The notes under the pieces are model-generated. The model had not been told where the DNA came from. It saw nothing but the letters and a program-made list of their open reading frames with translations, and did no database searches. Both the position numbers and the translations under genes were made by a program. From Azorinus chamasolen (lineage: Eukaryota; Mollusca; Bivalvia; Cardiida; Solecurtidae), in assembly GCA_963576725.1 (NCBI GenBank), contig OY755238.1, positions 29,593,201 through 29,657,200 of the forward strand: 64,000 bases of DNA, in the 5' to 3' direction. This document shows positions 34,459 to 45,100 of this stretch, one piece after another; the stretch's first letter is position 1; each line of letters opens with the position of its first letter.

Positions 34459-34530
34459 GAAAATTTGTCCCAAACTAAGCAGTGAGCAAAGTCTGAAACA
34501 AATGTTCTAACCAGACACGGGACAGTTTTT
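34459..34530 (-). ncRNA. Hairpin h5, about 72 nt
   Basis: AAATTTGTCCC pairs with GGGACAGTTTT, enclosing a GTCTG/CAGAC inner stem. Confidence 0.45.
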
Positions 34531-34609
34531 GCCCGTTCAGTCATAATTTTACTTGAAAAGCTTGAGTCATGAAAGCAAACTCAGTAGAGTTTATATAATT
34601 TTGAAAAGT

Positions 34610-35060
34610 GAGATCGCTTACGAAAACAGATCCGGCAAATAAGATCAACACCCATAGGAAAACTGACAGAGCTGGTGTGTACTATGTTTTCCTCAATTTA
34701 AGCTACTGCGGACATCAAAAGGCCAGGTCCTGCGTAGACATAAACGGGGCAACGCCAATCTTATCCCATTTTCGCAAACTTATAATGGTGACCAAGGGCC
34801 GACCTCACAAGCGAACAGCACCACCACTTCACACAAGTGAGTCGGTCTAACGACACATCCTTTCCCTTGGCAGTCTCACTTTTTTTTATCAAGTTTTGTA
34901 GCGAGATAGCTTACGAAACTATCGCCAAATGAAATCAGCACCCCTATTGTATTGCAGAGCTGATATGCAATTCGACCACTCGAGTGAGCTCTGCGGACAT
35001 CAAGATCAGGCCCTTGTCTCACCGAGTTCGAGGGGTTAAACGCCAGATGCTAATCTCATT
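34610..35060 (-). ncRNA. Two related structured units within cluster 1
   Basis: Units at about 34,610-34,850 and 34,900-35,060 share GATGTCCGCAG, GGTGNTGAT and TTTCGTAAGC in order on the minus strand. Stems include AGGAAAAC/GTTTTCCT (34,656-34,693), GCAGAGCT/AGCTCTGC (34,954-34,994) and a small hairpin around TTTCGTAAG in both. Sequence differs more than the pairing potential, suggesting duplicated structured RNA. Confidence 0.5.
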
Positions 35061-35177
35061 CAGTTTCGGTCTACAGGCTCGCTTTTAGATTGACGAAAAT
35101 ATAAAGTTTTGTCGAATTAGCCGATGGTCTTCAAATGATAACTGTGCAAACAGTAATATCAAGTAAGATCATCGTTG

Positions 35178-35214
35178 CCTCCTCACCAACGTCAAGGTTT
35201 CGACAAAGAGGAGG
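35178..35214 (-). ncRNA. Hairpin, 37 nt
   Basis: CCTCCTC pairs with GAGGAGG around a loop containing GTC...GAC. Confidence 0.45.
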
Positions 35215-35215
35215 T

Positions 35216-35285
35216 GTTCACGAAAAGTTGTCCATGCATCGAATTGCCGTTGAGCTACTCAATGTGCGGATAACTTTTCATGAAC
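35216..35285 (-). ncRNA. Hairpin, 70 nt
   Basis: GTTCACGAAAAGTT pairs over 14 positions with AACTTTTCATGAAC (one wobble), and TTGAG/CTCAA forms the terminal stem. It is one of the best precursor-like hairpins here. Confidence 0.6.
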
Positions 35286-35500
35286 TAAGAAACGGTACTT
35301 ACTTTTCTGGAACGTCACCTCTGCTGACATGATATGAATGTATATAGCTGAAGTCAAACAGCCAACGTCATATGTTCATGTTCTCATAACTTCTCAAGTT
35401 GGCTACTCAGAAGAAATTTGTTTCAAAGTCGAGAGCGACGTGAAAACACGTCAGCACTGTTCCGCCTCTGGAACTCGACTGACAATACTCAGTGAACGTC

Positions 35501-35610
35501 GCCTTATATAGACGAGGCCTGTTTGCAAAATAATGCTTCCGCCAGAGGAACTTTTTTTCAAGTACTCATGCGCGAAGTATACTCATGAGAAAAATCAACC
35601 AATCAGCGAG
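35501..35610 (-). promoter_or_regulatory. Minus-strand promoter of hairpin cluster 1
   Basis: On the minus strand CCAAT-type ATTGG (35,599-35,603) is followed by ATGAGTACTTGAAAAAAAGT, TTCCTCTGGCGGAAGCAT, and TATATAAGGC (35,501-35,510). The CCTCTGGCGGAAG block, its neighbours and the ATTGG are repeated in the same order at 59,470-59,525 upstream of the BIR-RING gene. Confidence 0.75.
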
Positions 35611-35659
35611 CAGATGAATGACTAAAAAAAATAATGCGCCTGGCGGGAAATTTTTTAAC

Positions 35660-38040
35660 TAAAAATCTGTCATTTACAATTTTGACTTTGAAGGGATCAG
35701 ACGTGTTTTTTTGAAGCTCTTAGCCCTAGATCATATTTCAAAAAAAAAACTTTGCACTATAAGTGTGCATGACATATCACATGTGAGAACTTATGAAAAC
35801 TTATGAAAACCTATGATGTAAACTTGTATGAATTTTTATCAAGAAACCAGAGCTTCATGTTAACACGTCTGGTCCCATCAAACTTAAAGTTGCGAATGAC
35901 AATTTTTGAAGTTGAAATTTTTTTCCGACCAATACATTATTTGCATTCATTCAGAAGTGAGATACTATGCAAAAATCTAGTACAAACTTAACTCGTTTGA
36001 AATGTTATCATGAAGTCAGAGATTCAAAATACACGTCTGATTTGTTCAAACTCAAATTTATGACTGGCAATTTTTTAGCTGATTTTTTTCCCGACCAACG
36101 CATTATTTTCATACATTGACATTTACTGTGCTAAACAATAGTTAGATGTATAGTGCATCGACTTCTTTCAGTTTATGAGAGCTTTAAAAAACACATCTGT
36201 TCTGTTCAAGGTCTAATTAGCAAATGACTGTTTTTGAGTCGAAAATTTATCCGACCGCGAATTATTTTCTCTACATTCACATGTTAGATATCATGCAAAC
36301 TTACAGTGCAAACTTGCTTGAAATTTGATCAGTGGGTCAGAGCTTCGAAAAACACGTGTGTTCTTTTCAACGTCGAAATTGCAAATGATAGTTTTGAGTC
36401 GAAAAAATTTCCACCCGGCGCATTATTTTATATACATTCACATGTTAGATATCATGCAAACTTATAGTAGAAAGCTGTTTGAAATGCGATCAGTGGGTCT
36501 GAGCTTTAAAAAAACACGTCTGTTCTGTTCAATGTCTAAATAACGAATGACTCTTTTTGAGTCGAAATTTTATCCGACCGCGCATTATTTTTTAGATATT
36601 CACATGCTAGATATCATGCAAACTTGTAGAGCAAAGTTGCTTGAAATGTGATCATAGGTTCAGAGCTTAGAAAACACGTCTGTTCTGTTCGAATACTAAA
36701 TAGCAAATGATTGTTTCTGAGTAGAATTTTTTTCCGACCGCGAATTATTTTCTGTACACTCACATGCATGTTAGATATCATTCAAACTTATAGTGCAAAT
36801 TTGTCTGAAATGTGATCATGGGTTCAGAGCTTTAAAAAAACGCGTCTGTTCTCCTCGAAGTCTAAATAGTAAATGACTGTTTTTGAGTTGAAAATTTATC
36901 CGACCGCGCATTATTTTCCATACATTCACATGTTAGATATCATGCAAACTTATAGTGCAAAGTTCTTTGAAATGCGATCAGTGGGTCAGAGCTTTAAAAA
37001 CGCGTCCGTTCTCTTCAACTTCAAAATTGCAAATGACTGTTTTAGAGTCGAAAATTTATCCGACCGGGCATTATTTTCTAGACATTCACATGTTAGATAT
37101 TATGCACCTTTATAGTGTAAACTTGTTTGAATGTAATCAGTGGGTCAGAGCTTTAAAAACGCGTCCGTTCTCTTCAACTTCAAAATTGCAAATGACTGTT
37201 TTAGAGTCGAAAATTTATCCGACCGGGCATTATTTTCTAGACATTCACATGTTAGATATCATGCAAACTTACAGTACAAAGAGTGCATGATATCTAACAT
37301 GTGGGTCACAGCTTTAAAAAACACGTCTGTTCTCTTCGAAGTTTAAATAGCAAATGACTGTTTTTGAGTTGAAACTTTATCCGACCGCGCATTATTTTTA
37401 TATACATTCACATGCATGTTATAGATATCATTCAAACTTATACTGCAAAATTGAAATGTGAACATGGGTTTAGAGCTTTAAAAAATACGGCTATTCTTTT
37501 CAACGTTGAAATTGCAAATGAGTACTTTTGAATCGAAAATTTATCCGACCGCGCATTATTTTCTAGACATTCACATGTTAGATATTATGCAAACTTATAG
37601 TGCAAAAATGATCAGTGTATTCAGAGCTTTTAAAAACACGGCCGTTCCCTTCGAAGTCTAAAACGCAAATGACTGTTTTTCAGTTGAAAATTTATCCGAC
37701 CGCGCATTATTTCTATACATTCACATGTTAGATATCATGCAAACTTATAGTGCAAAGGTGTTTGAAATATGATCAGTGTGTTCAAAGCTTTAAAAAACAC
37801 GACTGTTCTCTTCAACGTCAAAATTGTAAATGCCTGTTTTTGAGTTGAGAATTTATCCGACCGCGCATTATTTTCTAGACATTCACATGTTAGATATCAT
37901 GCAAACTTATTGTGCAAATGTGTTTGAAATATGATCAGTGAGTTGAGAACTTTGAAAACACAGCTATTCTCTTCGAAGTCTAAAAAGCAAATGACTGTTT
38001 TTCAGTTGAAAATTTATCCGACCGCGCATTATTTTGTAGC
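35660..38040. repeat. ~161-bp tandem array with an inverted left end
   Basis: ATGTTAGATATCATGCAAAC-type landmarks start at 36,281, 36,442, 36,604, 36,768, 36,930, 37,090, 37,249, 37,416, 37,575, 37,725 and 37,887, a spacing near 161 bp. Each unit carries TTATCCGACCGCGCATTATT. At 35,670-35,740 a unit lies in the opposite orientation, and related inverted copies appear near 51,870 and 52,010. The ORFs seen here are repeat artefacts. Confidence 0.85.
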
Positions 38041-38840
38041 TTTGCCGGGAAAACTCAATCGAAATCATTGAAAGCTGATAGCAAGTTAAAGGTTCATTAA
38101 AATTAAAAGCGATTTTGTTGAACAATGATAGAGACTTGCATGTCTACTTTTGTTTAAATTTGAAATATCTCTATCAAGACAAAATTAATTCTATATTAGA
38201 TTTCACAAAGATGAAGCAAATGACAATTTTAGTGGGTTGCAGTTTTATGAACAGAATAAAGGTTTATTGGAATAACAAGACAGTTTGATGAATTTTTATA
38301 TTGGCACATGAAATTTCAGATTGGCATACTCACAACGAATGTCTAAAGTTGTATAGAAAAATCAAAAAGATTACAAAAATGTTTGAGAAACTTGATACAA
38401 GCAATAAGCTAAATAGCAAGTTAAAGGTTCATTGAAAATATAAGCGATCTGGGTGAACATTGACTGTGAATTTCATGGCTATTTTCTTCAATTGATAAAA
38501 TATCCCTAGAAATTCTAAGCCAATTGTATAAACTTTGCTAAACTTGAAGCCAACATGACTTTGAGCAGGTTACAGTTTAGAGTTTGATGAGCAAGTTAAA
38601 GGTTCATTGAACATATAAGCAATTTGGATGAACATCGATAGTGAAATTCACGGCTAACTTATATAGTCATTAAATATCTCTAGGAAAGACTAAACTAATT
38701 CTATATACGTTTGCTCAAATTGAAGCAAACCTTTAATTCTGCCGATTGCCGTTGTCTGAACAGGATAAAGGTTCATTGAAATAAGAAGAGTTTTTCACGA
38801 ACTTTGATAAGAAGTTTCGGGGTGTATTTTCATGATTTCT
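38040..38840. repeat. Diverged ~170-bp tandem repeats
   Basis: AGCAAGTTAAAGGTTCATTG-like starts occur near 38,080, 38,263, 38,413, 38,590 and 38,762, with GTGAACAT-GATAGTGAA-TTC following each. No gene is seen here or in 38,840-39,280. Confidence 0.7.
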
Positions 38841-39282
38841 TTTTGAAGAATCAACTCAAATGAAGCCTTGTGGTCTATATGAAATACTGAGATCAGTCAA
38901 TGTGTTGGTTTTAAGCGAGGCTTTGTACCACGGGCATGTGAATTGTATAAGCTAATTGCAGTTTTAGGCGTATTGTTTAAGACGGATCTTCTGCGCTTAT
39001 AGATTGAAAGTAAAATATACTTTTACTGAATAGAACATGTTTGTATTCATTCCATTCACAGTTGTAAAATGTGTGTCTTTCAACATCAGCATTACTACTA
39101 TAAGAAAAATCAAGGGGCAAAGTTGGACGAGTCAGCATGACAAATACAAGTTTGCGGTATATAATGCTTTATTTTCATTCTGATCATAGCATGTAAAACA
39201 AAATACATCATGTTATACAAAGTACATACATATACATCTGTAATAAAACAAAGTCAAGTAAAATATTTTGCCGGCAGTTAGC

Positions 39283-39338
39283 CATGCTTATCGAATACTT
39301 AATACAAAGCCAAATATAGCTTTTATTCGATAAGCATG
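39283..39338 (-). ncRNA. Hairpin, 56 nt, 14-bp perfect basal stem
   Basis: CATGCTTATCGAAT pairs perfectly with ATTCGATAAGCATG; AAAGC/GCTTT forms the inner stem. Confidence 0.65.
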
Positions 39339-39388
39339 TTTCACCCTGCAGCCACGATGAGGCCCCGGCAAATGTGCAGGGAAACATG
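39335..39388 (-). ncRNA. Hairpin, 54 nt
   Basis: CATGTTTCACCCTGCA pairs with TGCAGGGAAACATG with one bulged base. It shares its CATG with the preceding hairpin. Confidence 0.6.
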
Positions 39389-39470
39389 GCATAAGTTGAA
39401 TATGAAAAGTACATATTGTACTTTCATCTTCAGTTTATGCGATGAGCAAAGTAGAGTTCCTACAAATTTT

Positions 39471-39510
39471 GTTTGTCTGAAGAGCAATAGGTGTTGTCAG
39501 AAAGACAGAC
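39471..39510 (-). ncRNA. Hairpin, 40 nt
   Basis: GTTTGTCT pairs with AGACAGAC through one wobble. Confidence 0.4.
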
Positions 39511-39557
39511 GAGATAAACTAATTATAAGTATGTGCTGTGCTGTGTGTGAAATGCGC

Positions 39558-39627
39558 AAACACCCCATACTTACCAACATTTGCCCCGAGCTGGCGAAAT
39601 GTCGATACGTTATGTTATATGGTGTTT
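39558..39627 (-). ncRNA. Hairpin, 70 nt
   Basis: AAACACC/GGTGTTT at the base and ACATTTGCC/GGCGAAATGT near the loop, separated by an internal loop. Confidence 0.6.
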
Positions 39628-39904
39628 GTTATAGGGTATGTATCCTATTGCTCGACAGACAAGATCTAAAGAAATTATTCCAAATCAAAGTTCGCGTTTG
39701 CACCAACTTATTGGTCTGACTTTTATCCAAAAACAGAGTTCACACCATACCAGTAAACAGGTTCGAACAAACTGCTTAATGCCTATCCACAGTCATCGAA
39801 CATAACTAACGCGGGCATACTCTGAGACACACCCTAAATTATATAAGATGGCCTTGCCTGCTTACTGATATGGTGCTTTCAAATAGTGGCGAAGAAGACT
39901 TTCC

Positions 39905-39938
39905 GAATACAAGTTACCACCATCCCCTCCTTGTATTC
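39905..39938 (-). ncRNA. Hairpin, 34 nt
   Basis: GAATACAAG pairs perfectly with CTTGTATTC. Confidence 0.4.
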
Positions 39939-40101
39939 AGTCGGTAATAAATACAGCCTAGTTTCTTCTTCGGGGACCCTGTTATAGTACACGCAATGTA
40001 TCAGCGTGAGAAAAATTTTGATTGCAAGTTGGTACTTTTGCTGTCTAAATTCAGACGTTTGATTTAAATTTTGAGTATACTGATGTATGGATATTAGGCA
40101 G

Positions 40102-40208
40102 GAATACATTCTTGTTAACACCGCTAGGTTTCCCGAGTGTATTCGTGCTAGATGTGATGCATGAATACATTCCTGTTAACACCGCTAGGTTTCCCGAGTG
40201 TTTTCATG
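40102..40208 (-). ncRNA. Duplicated hairpin pair
   Basis: Two copies (40,102-40,144 and 40,160-40,208) share TGTTAACACCGCTAGGTTTC nearly unchanged. Their basal stems are GAATACA/TGTATTC and CATGAATACA/TGTTTTCATG. Confidence 0.6.
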
Positions 40209-40224
40209 CTATATAGTGAATATA

Positions 40225-40349
40225 GTGAGAACGATTTGAGTTCGCATTGAAGCTCAATCGCTCGCACTTAAAACGTCGTTACAGAATAACGATGTTCAGG
40301 AAAAAGTTGAGAAAGATTTGAGTTTTCTTTGAAACTCAATCGCTCTCAC
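40225..40349 (-). ncRNA. Paralogous hairpins a and c with a small hairpin between
   Basis: Hairpin a (40,225-40,267) pairs CGATTTGAG with CTCAATCG and GTGAG with CTCGC. Hairpin c (40,306-40,349) has the same layout with GATTTGAGTTT/AAACTCAATC. A 25-nt AACGTCGTTA/TAACGATGTT hairpin lies between them at 40,272-40,296. Confidence 0.65.
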
Positions 40350-40353
40350 TTTA

Positions 40354-40381
40354 AAGCTTCGTTAACGAAGTAACAAAGCTT
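40354..40381 (-). ncRNA. Hairpin d, 28 nt
   Basis: AAGCTTCGTTA pairs with TAACAAAGCTT. Confidence 0.45.
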
Positions 40382-40440
40382 GTGAAAAAGGCAAATGATA
40401 AGAGTGTCTGAGACGACGCTCTTTCATTGGCGTTTTTCAC
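40382..40440 (-). ncRNA. Hairpin e, 59 nt, paralogue of h2-h4
   Basis: GTGAAAAA/TTTTTCAC basal stem and AGAGTGTC/GACGCTCT upper stem. Compared with h2-h4, the C-G pair is replaced by G-C with pairing kept. It is the first hairpin after the promoter. Confidence 0.7.
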
Positions 40441-40474
40441 GCCCTAACAGGCAAAGTGAACAAGTTGTACGCTG

Positions 40475-40565
40475 CTTATATAGGCTCCAGAGCTGCCTGT
40501 ATTCAATTGACCAATAGAAAAGTTGCATCAACAGTCAACAGCCAATCAAAACGTTGTTGACGTCA
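40475..40565 (-). promoter_or_regulatory. Minus-strand promoter of hairpin cluster 2
   Basis: On the minus strand: CRE TGACGTCA (40,558-40,565), ATTGG at 40,542-40,546 and 40,511-40,515, then CCTATATAAG (40,475-40,484). The first hairpin begins about 35 bases downstream of the TATA box. Confidence 0.75.
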
Positions 40566-40569
40566 TGCG

Positions 40570-43500
40570 CCGCGGAATTATTTTTTGGCAAAATGGAATC
40601 AGTTATGATTTAGCATCAGTAGCAGCAAGCCGCGATTACTTGAGCTCTGCGTTGGTTTTGGTGTTTCTGATTTCGCATGATATTTGTGTCCCAGACAGTG
40701 TTCTAAGCTTGAAATGCATACCCGACATTGATGGCATGGTCAGGAAATGAAAAATTACTTGAAAACAGTGTATTTGCTCAATTCATATATTGCGACTTTT
40801 CTAGCAGTTTACAGATATGCGCTGTCGCTGTTAGTTCGAGATAAATCGATAGATGACGTCAAGAACGTTATCGTTGATACATGTATTTTTCAAAACAACC
40901 AACGCAGTGTGCATGATATAAACTTTAGGCAGAGCGGGTTTGATGATAAATATGTGTCTCAATGTTTTTAATAGATTTCTATTTTTTTCATTTATCATTG
41001 AAATTTTTATCTCTGTCTACGTTTAGTAGACCTAGATTCTTTATCAAACTTTGAAAGAGTAGACCCTATGTATGATGCGATGCGAAGGAATCGACTTTCT
41101 GTTTAAATTTTTAAACTGTTAAACTTTTTGACACTTGTCTGTAAAATGAATTTTACTTTGACCAGTTTGCATTGCTCGATGCGAGAATGATAATCTATCA
41201 CTCTGCGACCTGTATACTACATGCTTATTCATGAGTGAGATATTTCCATAAGCTCCTATGGTTTAACTAAAATGCAAAGTTTCACATAGCGTGATCGGCA
41301 GTGCATGTGCATTGCTGAGATTGGTAAAGAAATTTTTTGTTTGAGTTGTTATACATTTTAATTGTGAGAACATGTTAAGCGTATGCATTGCAGGGACGTT
41401 GATATTTTGTGATTTTAGTCACGTTGACTTGGAAGCAGAGAACGTATTGGTTCTAAGCGATGTAAAGATAATCTACTGTTTAAAAGTTTGCGTCATTTTG
41501 GTACACAACGTCATCATTCTTACTAAAAGTTAAAGATTTAAGCGAGTGTTGTGGTACCTTAGCGAGATGGAATTTTTATCATAGTGTTGGAATATAAACA
41601 TGAAAATAAATCTGCGAACTGTGTAAGAGTAGCATTTTCTTTATTATTCAGCAAAATGTGATAGCTTAATAACATTAGATCTTCATTAATTCGAGTCGCT
41701 GCGGTTTCCAATCTGATTTAAATTTCATTTCAGCGAGGGTCTGCAAATGTAATTAAAGCCTGTTTCGTTTTCTGTCAAGAATTATACATACAACATTTGA
41801 TATTATGAGTTGATGATCATAGATCCGAACCGTATTGGTGTCTGTTTAATGCAGTGAAAATGATAAGACGTAAACCTATCGCGCATCGAATGCAAAGTAA
41901 CGTTATTTACTGATATTCTTTAAAATGACGCTGCGAGAGAAACTCTTCAAAATCGGCATAAATGTACATGTAGCTTTGTTATAATCGCACTGTTAACGTT
42001 TGTGATGCACGTCTGTAAAAATACTAAACAATTCTTTCTTTGAGGAGTGAATGCATATTGCACATTGCACATACTCAAAGTAAGAATCTAAAGTTTAAAT
42101 CTACTGTTTGTTTAGTAAATTTATACACGTTCGCATCGCTCAATGCTAGCGTGTATAGTTTTATCACTGTGCACAGTGTATAGTTTTCTCATCTTCATCA
42201 AGTTTATTGTCATTTCGTAAAATGTTCAAAATGTTTTTACTATTTAAACAGATTTAATGCTTCAAATATGTTCTATCTGCGTCTCAGTTATGAAAAAATG
42301 AAATTTAAAAACGCTGGATCTTTACTAGACCATGCAAAGCTGAGCGATTTGCCACTGCAAAGCAAAGACAAATCTTCAGCGTTGAGCAGCCGCTATACGA
42401 CGTCGTGTATGTAAATTTGCAAATCTCGCTGTAAGGTTCGGATAATGCTTGAATTTTTCTTTGCGCTTTGTAGAAATCGACGTTCTGAGCCGATTTCGAG
42501 TGAAAAGTAACGTTTCATTTTGATGCTGAATGCAAATGTTATGCAGTGCTATGGTTTGACAGCCGAACTCAAAATTTTAAAAAATTGTCACTTCTAGACC
42601 CAAGCCGTGTTTCTTATTACGTAATCAGAAAAGTATATTTTTTACTAACAGCGACTGCTACAGAATGTTAACTTTTTCTGATACTGAAATAATTTTGCAT
42701 TATCGTATAGCAGTCAATGCCAGCCATAACCGCGCATTCGATTCAAAGCCTAATGTTGCCGTTTAAAGCTTATCGCTAAATGTAAAGTCACAAGTTTAAC
42801 TAGTTTTTGAAAACGACGTTGCGAATGAAAGTCTGTCCTATTCGCGCTCAGCTTGCCAAGGTATAATCGCACAGTTCGTCGCATCTCTCAATCCGACGTC
42901 GTCAATACTTGAAATTTATCGCTTAGCTTGCTTGCACACTGTGCAGTATCCGAGAACTGTTCCGTCATTCAGTATTTCTGATTGGAATCAATGCATGAAT
43001 TTGACGTTATCAAAGATTGAAGTTTATCTTTCAGCTAGTAGCTAGCACACAGCGGTGTCTGAGAACGTTCCGTCATTGAGTATTTCTGATTGAAATTTAT
43101 GTATGACTTTGAAAGGAATTAAACAAATGCTAGTTGCGGGACATGATTTTGGATCTATTCAGTGAAAATTATTTTTTGAATACCTCTACAAAGACCAAAT
43201 CGACTGTAGATAAATTTGAGAAAATTTAAGCAAAAAGAAATTCAGCAGGGCAAGCATAATGTCAACACAAATATACTATCGTAGACCCAAACTGAACGTT
43301 TAAATTTTCTGCCTTCGTGAAGTATAGATTTTATATGTCTCAATGCCAGTCAGATTGCATAGTAAATTAATAAAAGCTATATACTGATGTTTTCATCGGC
43401 AGTTGATTACATTTTAGCTAACTTTAAACAGAGTGAAGTTTAATTTCATTCAACTCTACTGCTCTAGCTGAAAAATGTCTTTTCTTTAAATATTAGAAAT

Positions 43501-45100
43501 TGAGATAAATCTATATCAATGAATTACTGGGATAGGTGAAAGACAAGTATCATTGGATTTATGATAGAGGTTCACTTTGGAAAAAATGCTCGGCATTATT
43601 TGTGCACTGTTGAGAAGTAAATATTTTGTCACTGAATTGGAAGCGGAGAACGTTAAAAAATTGTCTCAGCGATGTAAATTATCGATTCGCTTTAAACTTG
43701 ACGTCATTCTACACATTCAACGTAATATTTGATGTAAAATCTTTCTAAAGTTGAAGATCTGTGCAATGTTTGAGGTTCATTAGCGAGAGAGAAAATTATA
43801 CATGCAGAGTTGTGATGTTTTGATATAAAATGAAAACATAGCTGCTTGCTTCATTCCGTTCTTGATGAAATGAGAAATGGCTTGCACATTTAAAATGCTG
43901 TGTCTGTAAATTAGCTAGCTAGACCCTATTTATGCTGTCGGATAAAAAAATGATATTAAATTAGGGTATTTTCTCAACTTGATCAACAAATGTATTTAGA
44001 ATCTATAATCCAGATCTAGATCTTTTAGGACATATTGCATGAAGCGGATTTTTTATTTGAGAATCGATTTTGGTTAGAATCTACTTGTCAGAACCTTTGA
44101 AAAGAAAATATTTTTCATTCATACTCAATCCCGCAATCTCGTAGATAAAAAAATAAACGTATGTAACTTTCAAAGTTTGATGAGTAATAAATGTAAGCGA
44201 ATGATATTTTTCTACATGTGGTAGGCCGACGTTGTTAGTGAAATTCTGCAAAGCTGATACGTAACATTCGTGCTGAAATTTAAGAATCGACTTGATTGCG
44301 GTTTTGAATGCGATGTAAGAAACTGCCGATATTTTTTTTCCTGAATTTCAGGAAAATTTCAACTTGGATCTAGTAAATTTATATATAAATACAATTAAAC
44401 AACAAAATCAAATTGTCGATCGGTACGAAAATGCAATATGAAATCTAATATTACGGTTAGGTCTAGATCTACATGCAAAGCGGACTATAAAATGCAAACG
44501 CGTTTTAACTTTTTATTTAGTTCTACAATTCTTTCCAACTTAAAATCGCTACAGATTAATACTTTATAACACGGGTCTACAATGCCGATTCTAAAAACAA
44601 AATTTGTTTCTTGATCTGACAGAAGTTTCTGTGCCACGGCTCCAATATGAAACATTGAAAGAAATATTTACTTCATGAACAAGAAAAAGAATAGATATCT
44701 AGCTTGCAAATCTAAATCTACAGAAGTAGTTTTTCTCTGCCAAGTAAAAATCAAACTCGACGCGATATGAGTAGCATTGTGTTTTCTCGCTTGATGCAGA
44801 GATGGATTTTGTTCAACTTATTTGCGTCTGATAATCAACAATTCTTTTCATGCTGAGATGGGTTTGCGATAAAATGCGAAACACAAAATGTTAGAATTAT
44901 ATCATAGTCGAAGATAGACTCGTATGCAACCCGAAATGCAAACATTTTAAAAATCATTTTCTGTAACTTTGACATTCAATGTTAGTCTACATGCTGGTTT
45001 TGATTATAGATGTAGATGTTTTACACTTGGTTTTTAAATTCGTTACATTTGATCCGAACATATAGAAAAATACATTCAAGTCATTGTCTGTATAATGTTT
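40570..45100. other. AT-rich non-coding stretch with diverged CRE-containing modules
   Basis: Two short plus-strand frames (40,523-40,971) overlap by ATGA but have no motif or promoter, and I do not call them genes. A repeated module (GAAGC-GAGAACGT, GCGATGTAAA, ACGTCAT, GCGAGAGAGAA in order) occurs at about 41,400-41,580 and 43,620-43,800, again at 50,860-51,015, and weakly at 32,930-33,030. Otherwise nothing is recognised. Confidence 0.6.

Larger units (their letters stand above)
33887..35480 (-). ncRNA. Hairpin cluster 1: candidate structured RNA / microRNA-like locus
   Basis: Downstream of a minus-strand TATA box at 35,501-35,510, at least ten inverted repeats of 38-106 bases are spaced along 1.6 kb with no supported gene. 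Sizes and imperfect stems resemble microRNA precursors, and herpesviruses are known for such clusters. Strand is inferred from the promoter. Host small structured RNAs or DNA palindromes are alternatives. Members are listed separately. Confidence 0.6.
39283..40455 (-). ncRNA. Hairpin cluster 2: candidate structured RNA / microRNA-like locus
   Basis: At least eleven inverted repeats lie within 1.2 kb downstream of a minus-strand TATA box at 40,475-40,484. Five of them are nearly contiguous between 40,225 and 40,440. A 127-residue plus-strand frame at 39,336-39,719 overlaps several stems and is probably accidental. Confidence 0.65.

Noticed and set aside
39336..39719. 127-residue plus-strand ORF with many cysteines
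   Set aside because: It overlaps several RNA-like hairpins on the opposite strand, has no TATA box or family motif, and its cysteines fall in no zinc pattern.
40523..40971. Two short plus-strand ORFs overlapping by ATGA
   Set aside because: No promoter on this strand and no motif; the first lies in the minus-strand promoter.
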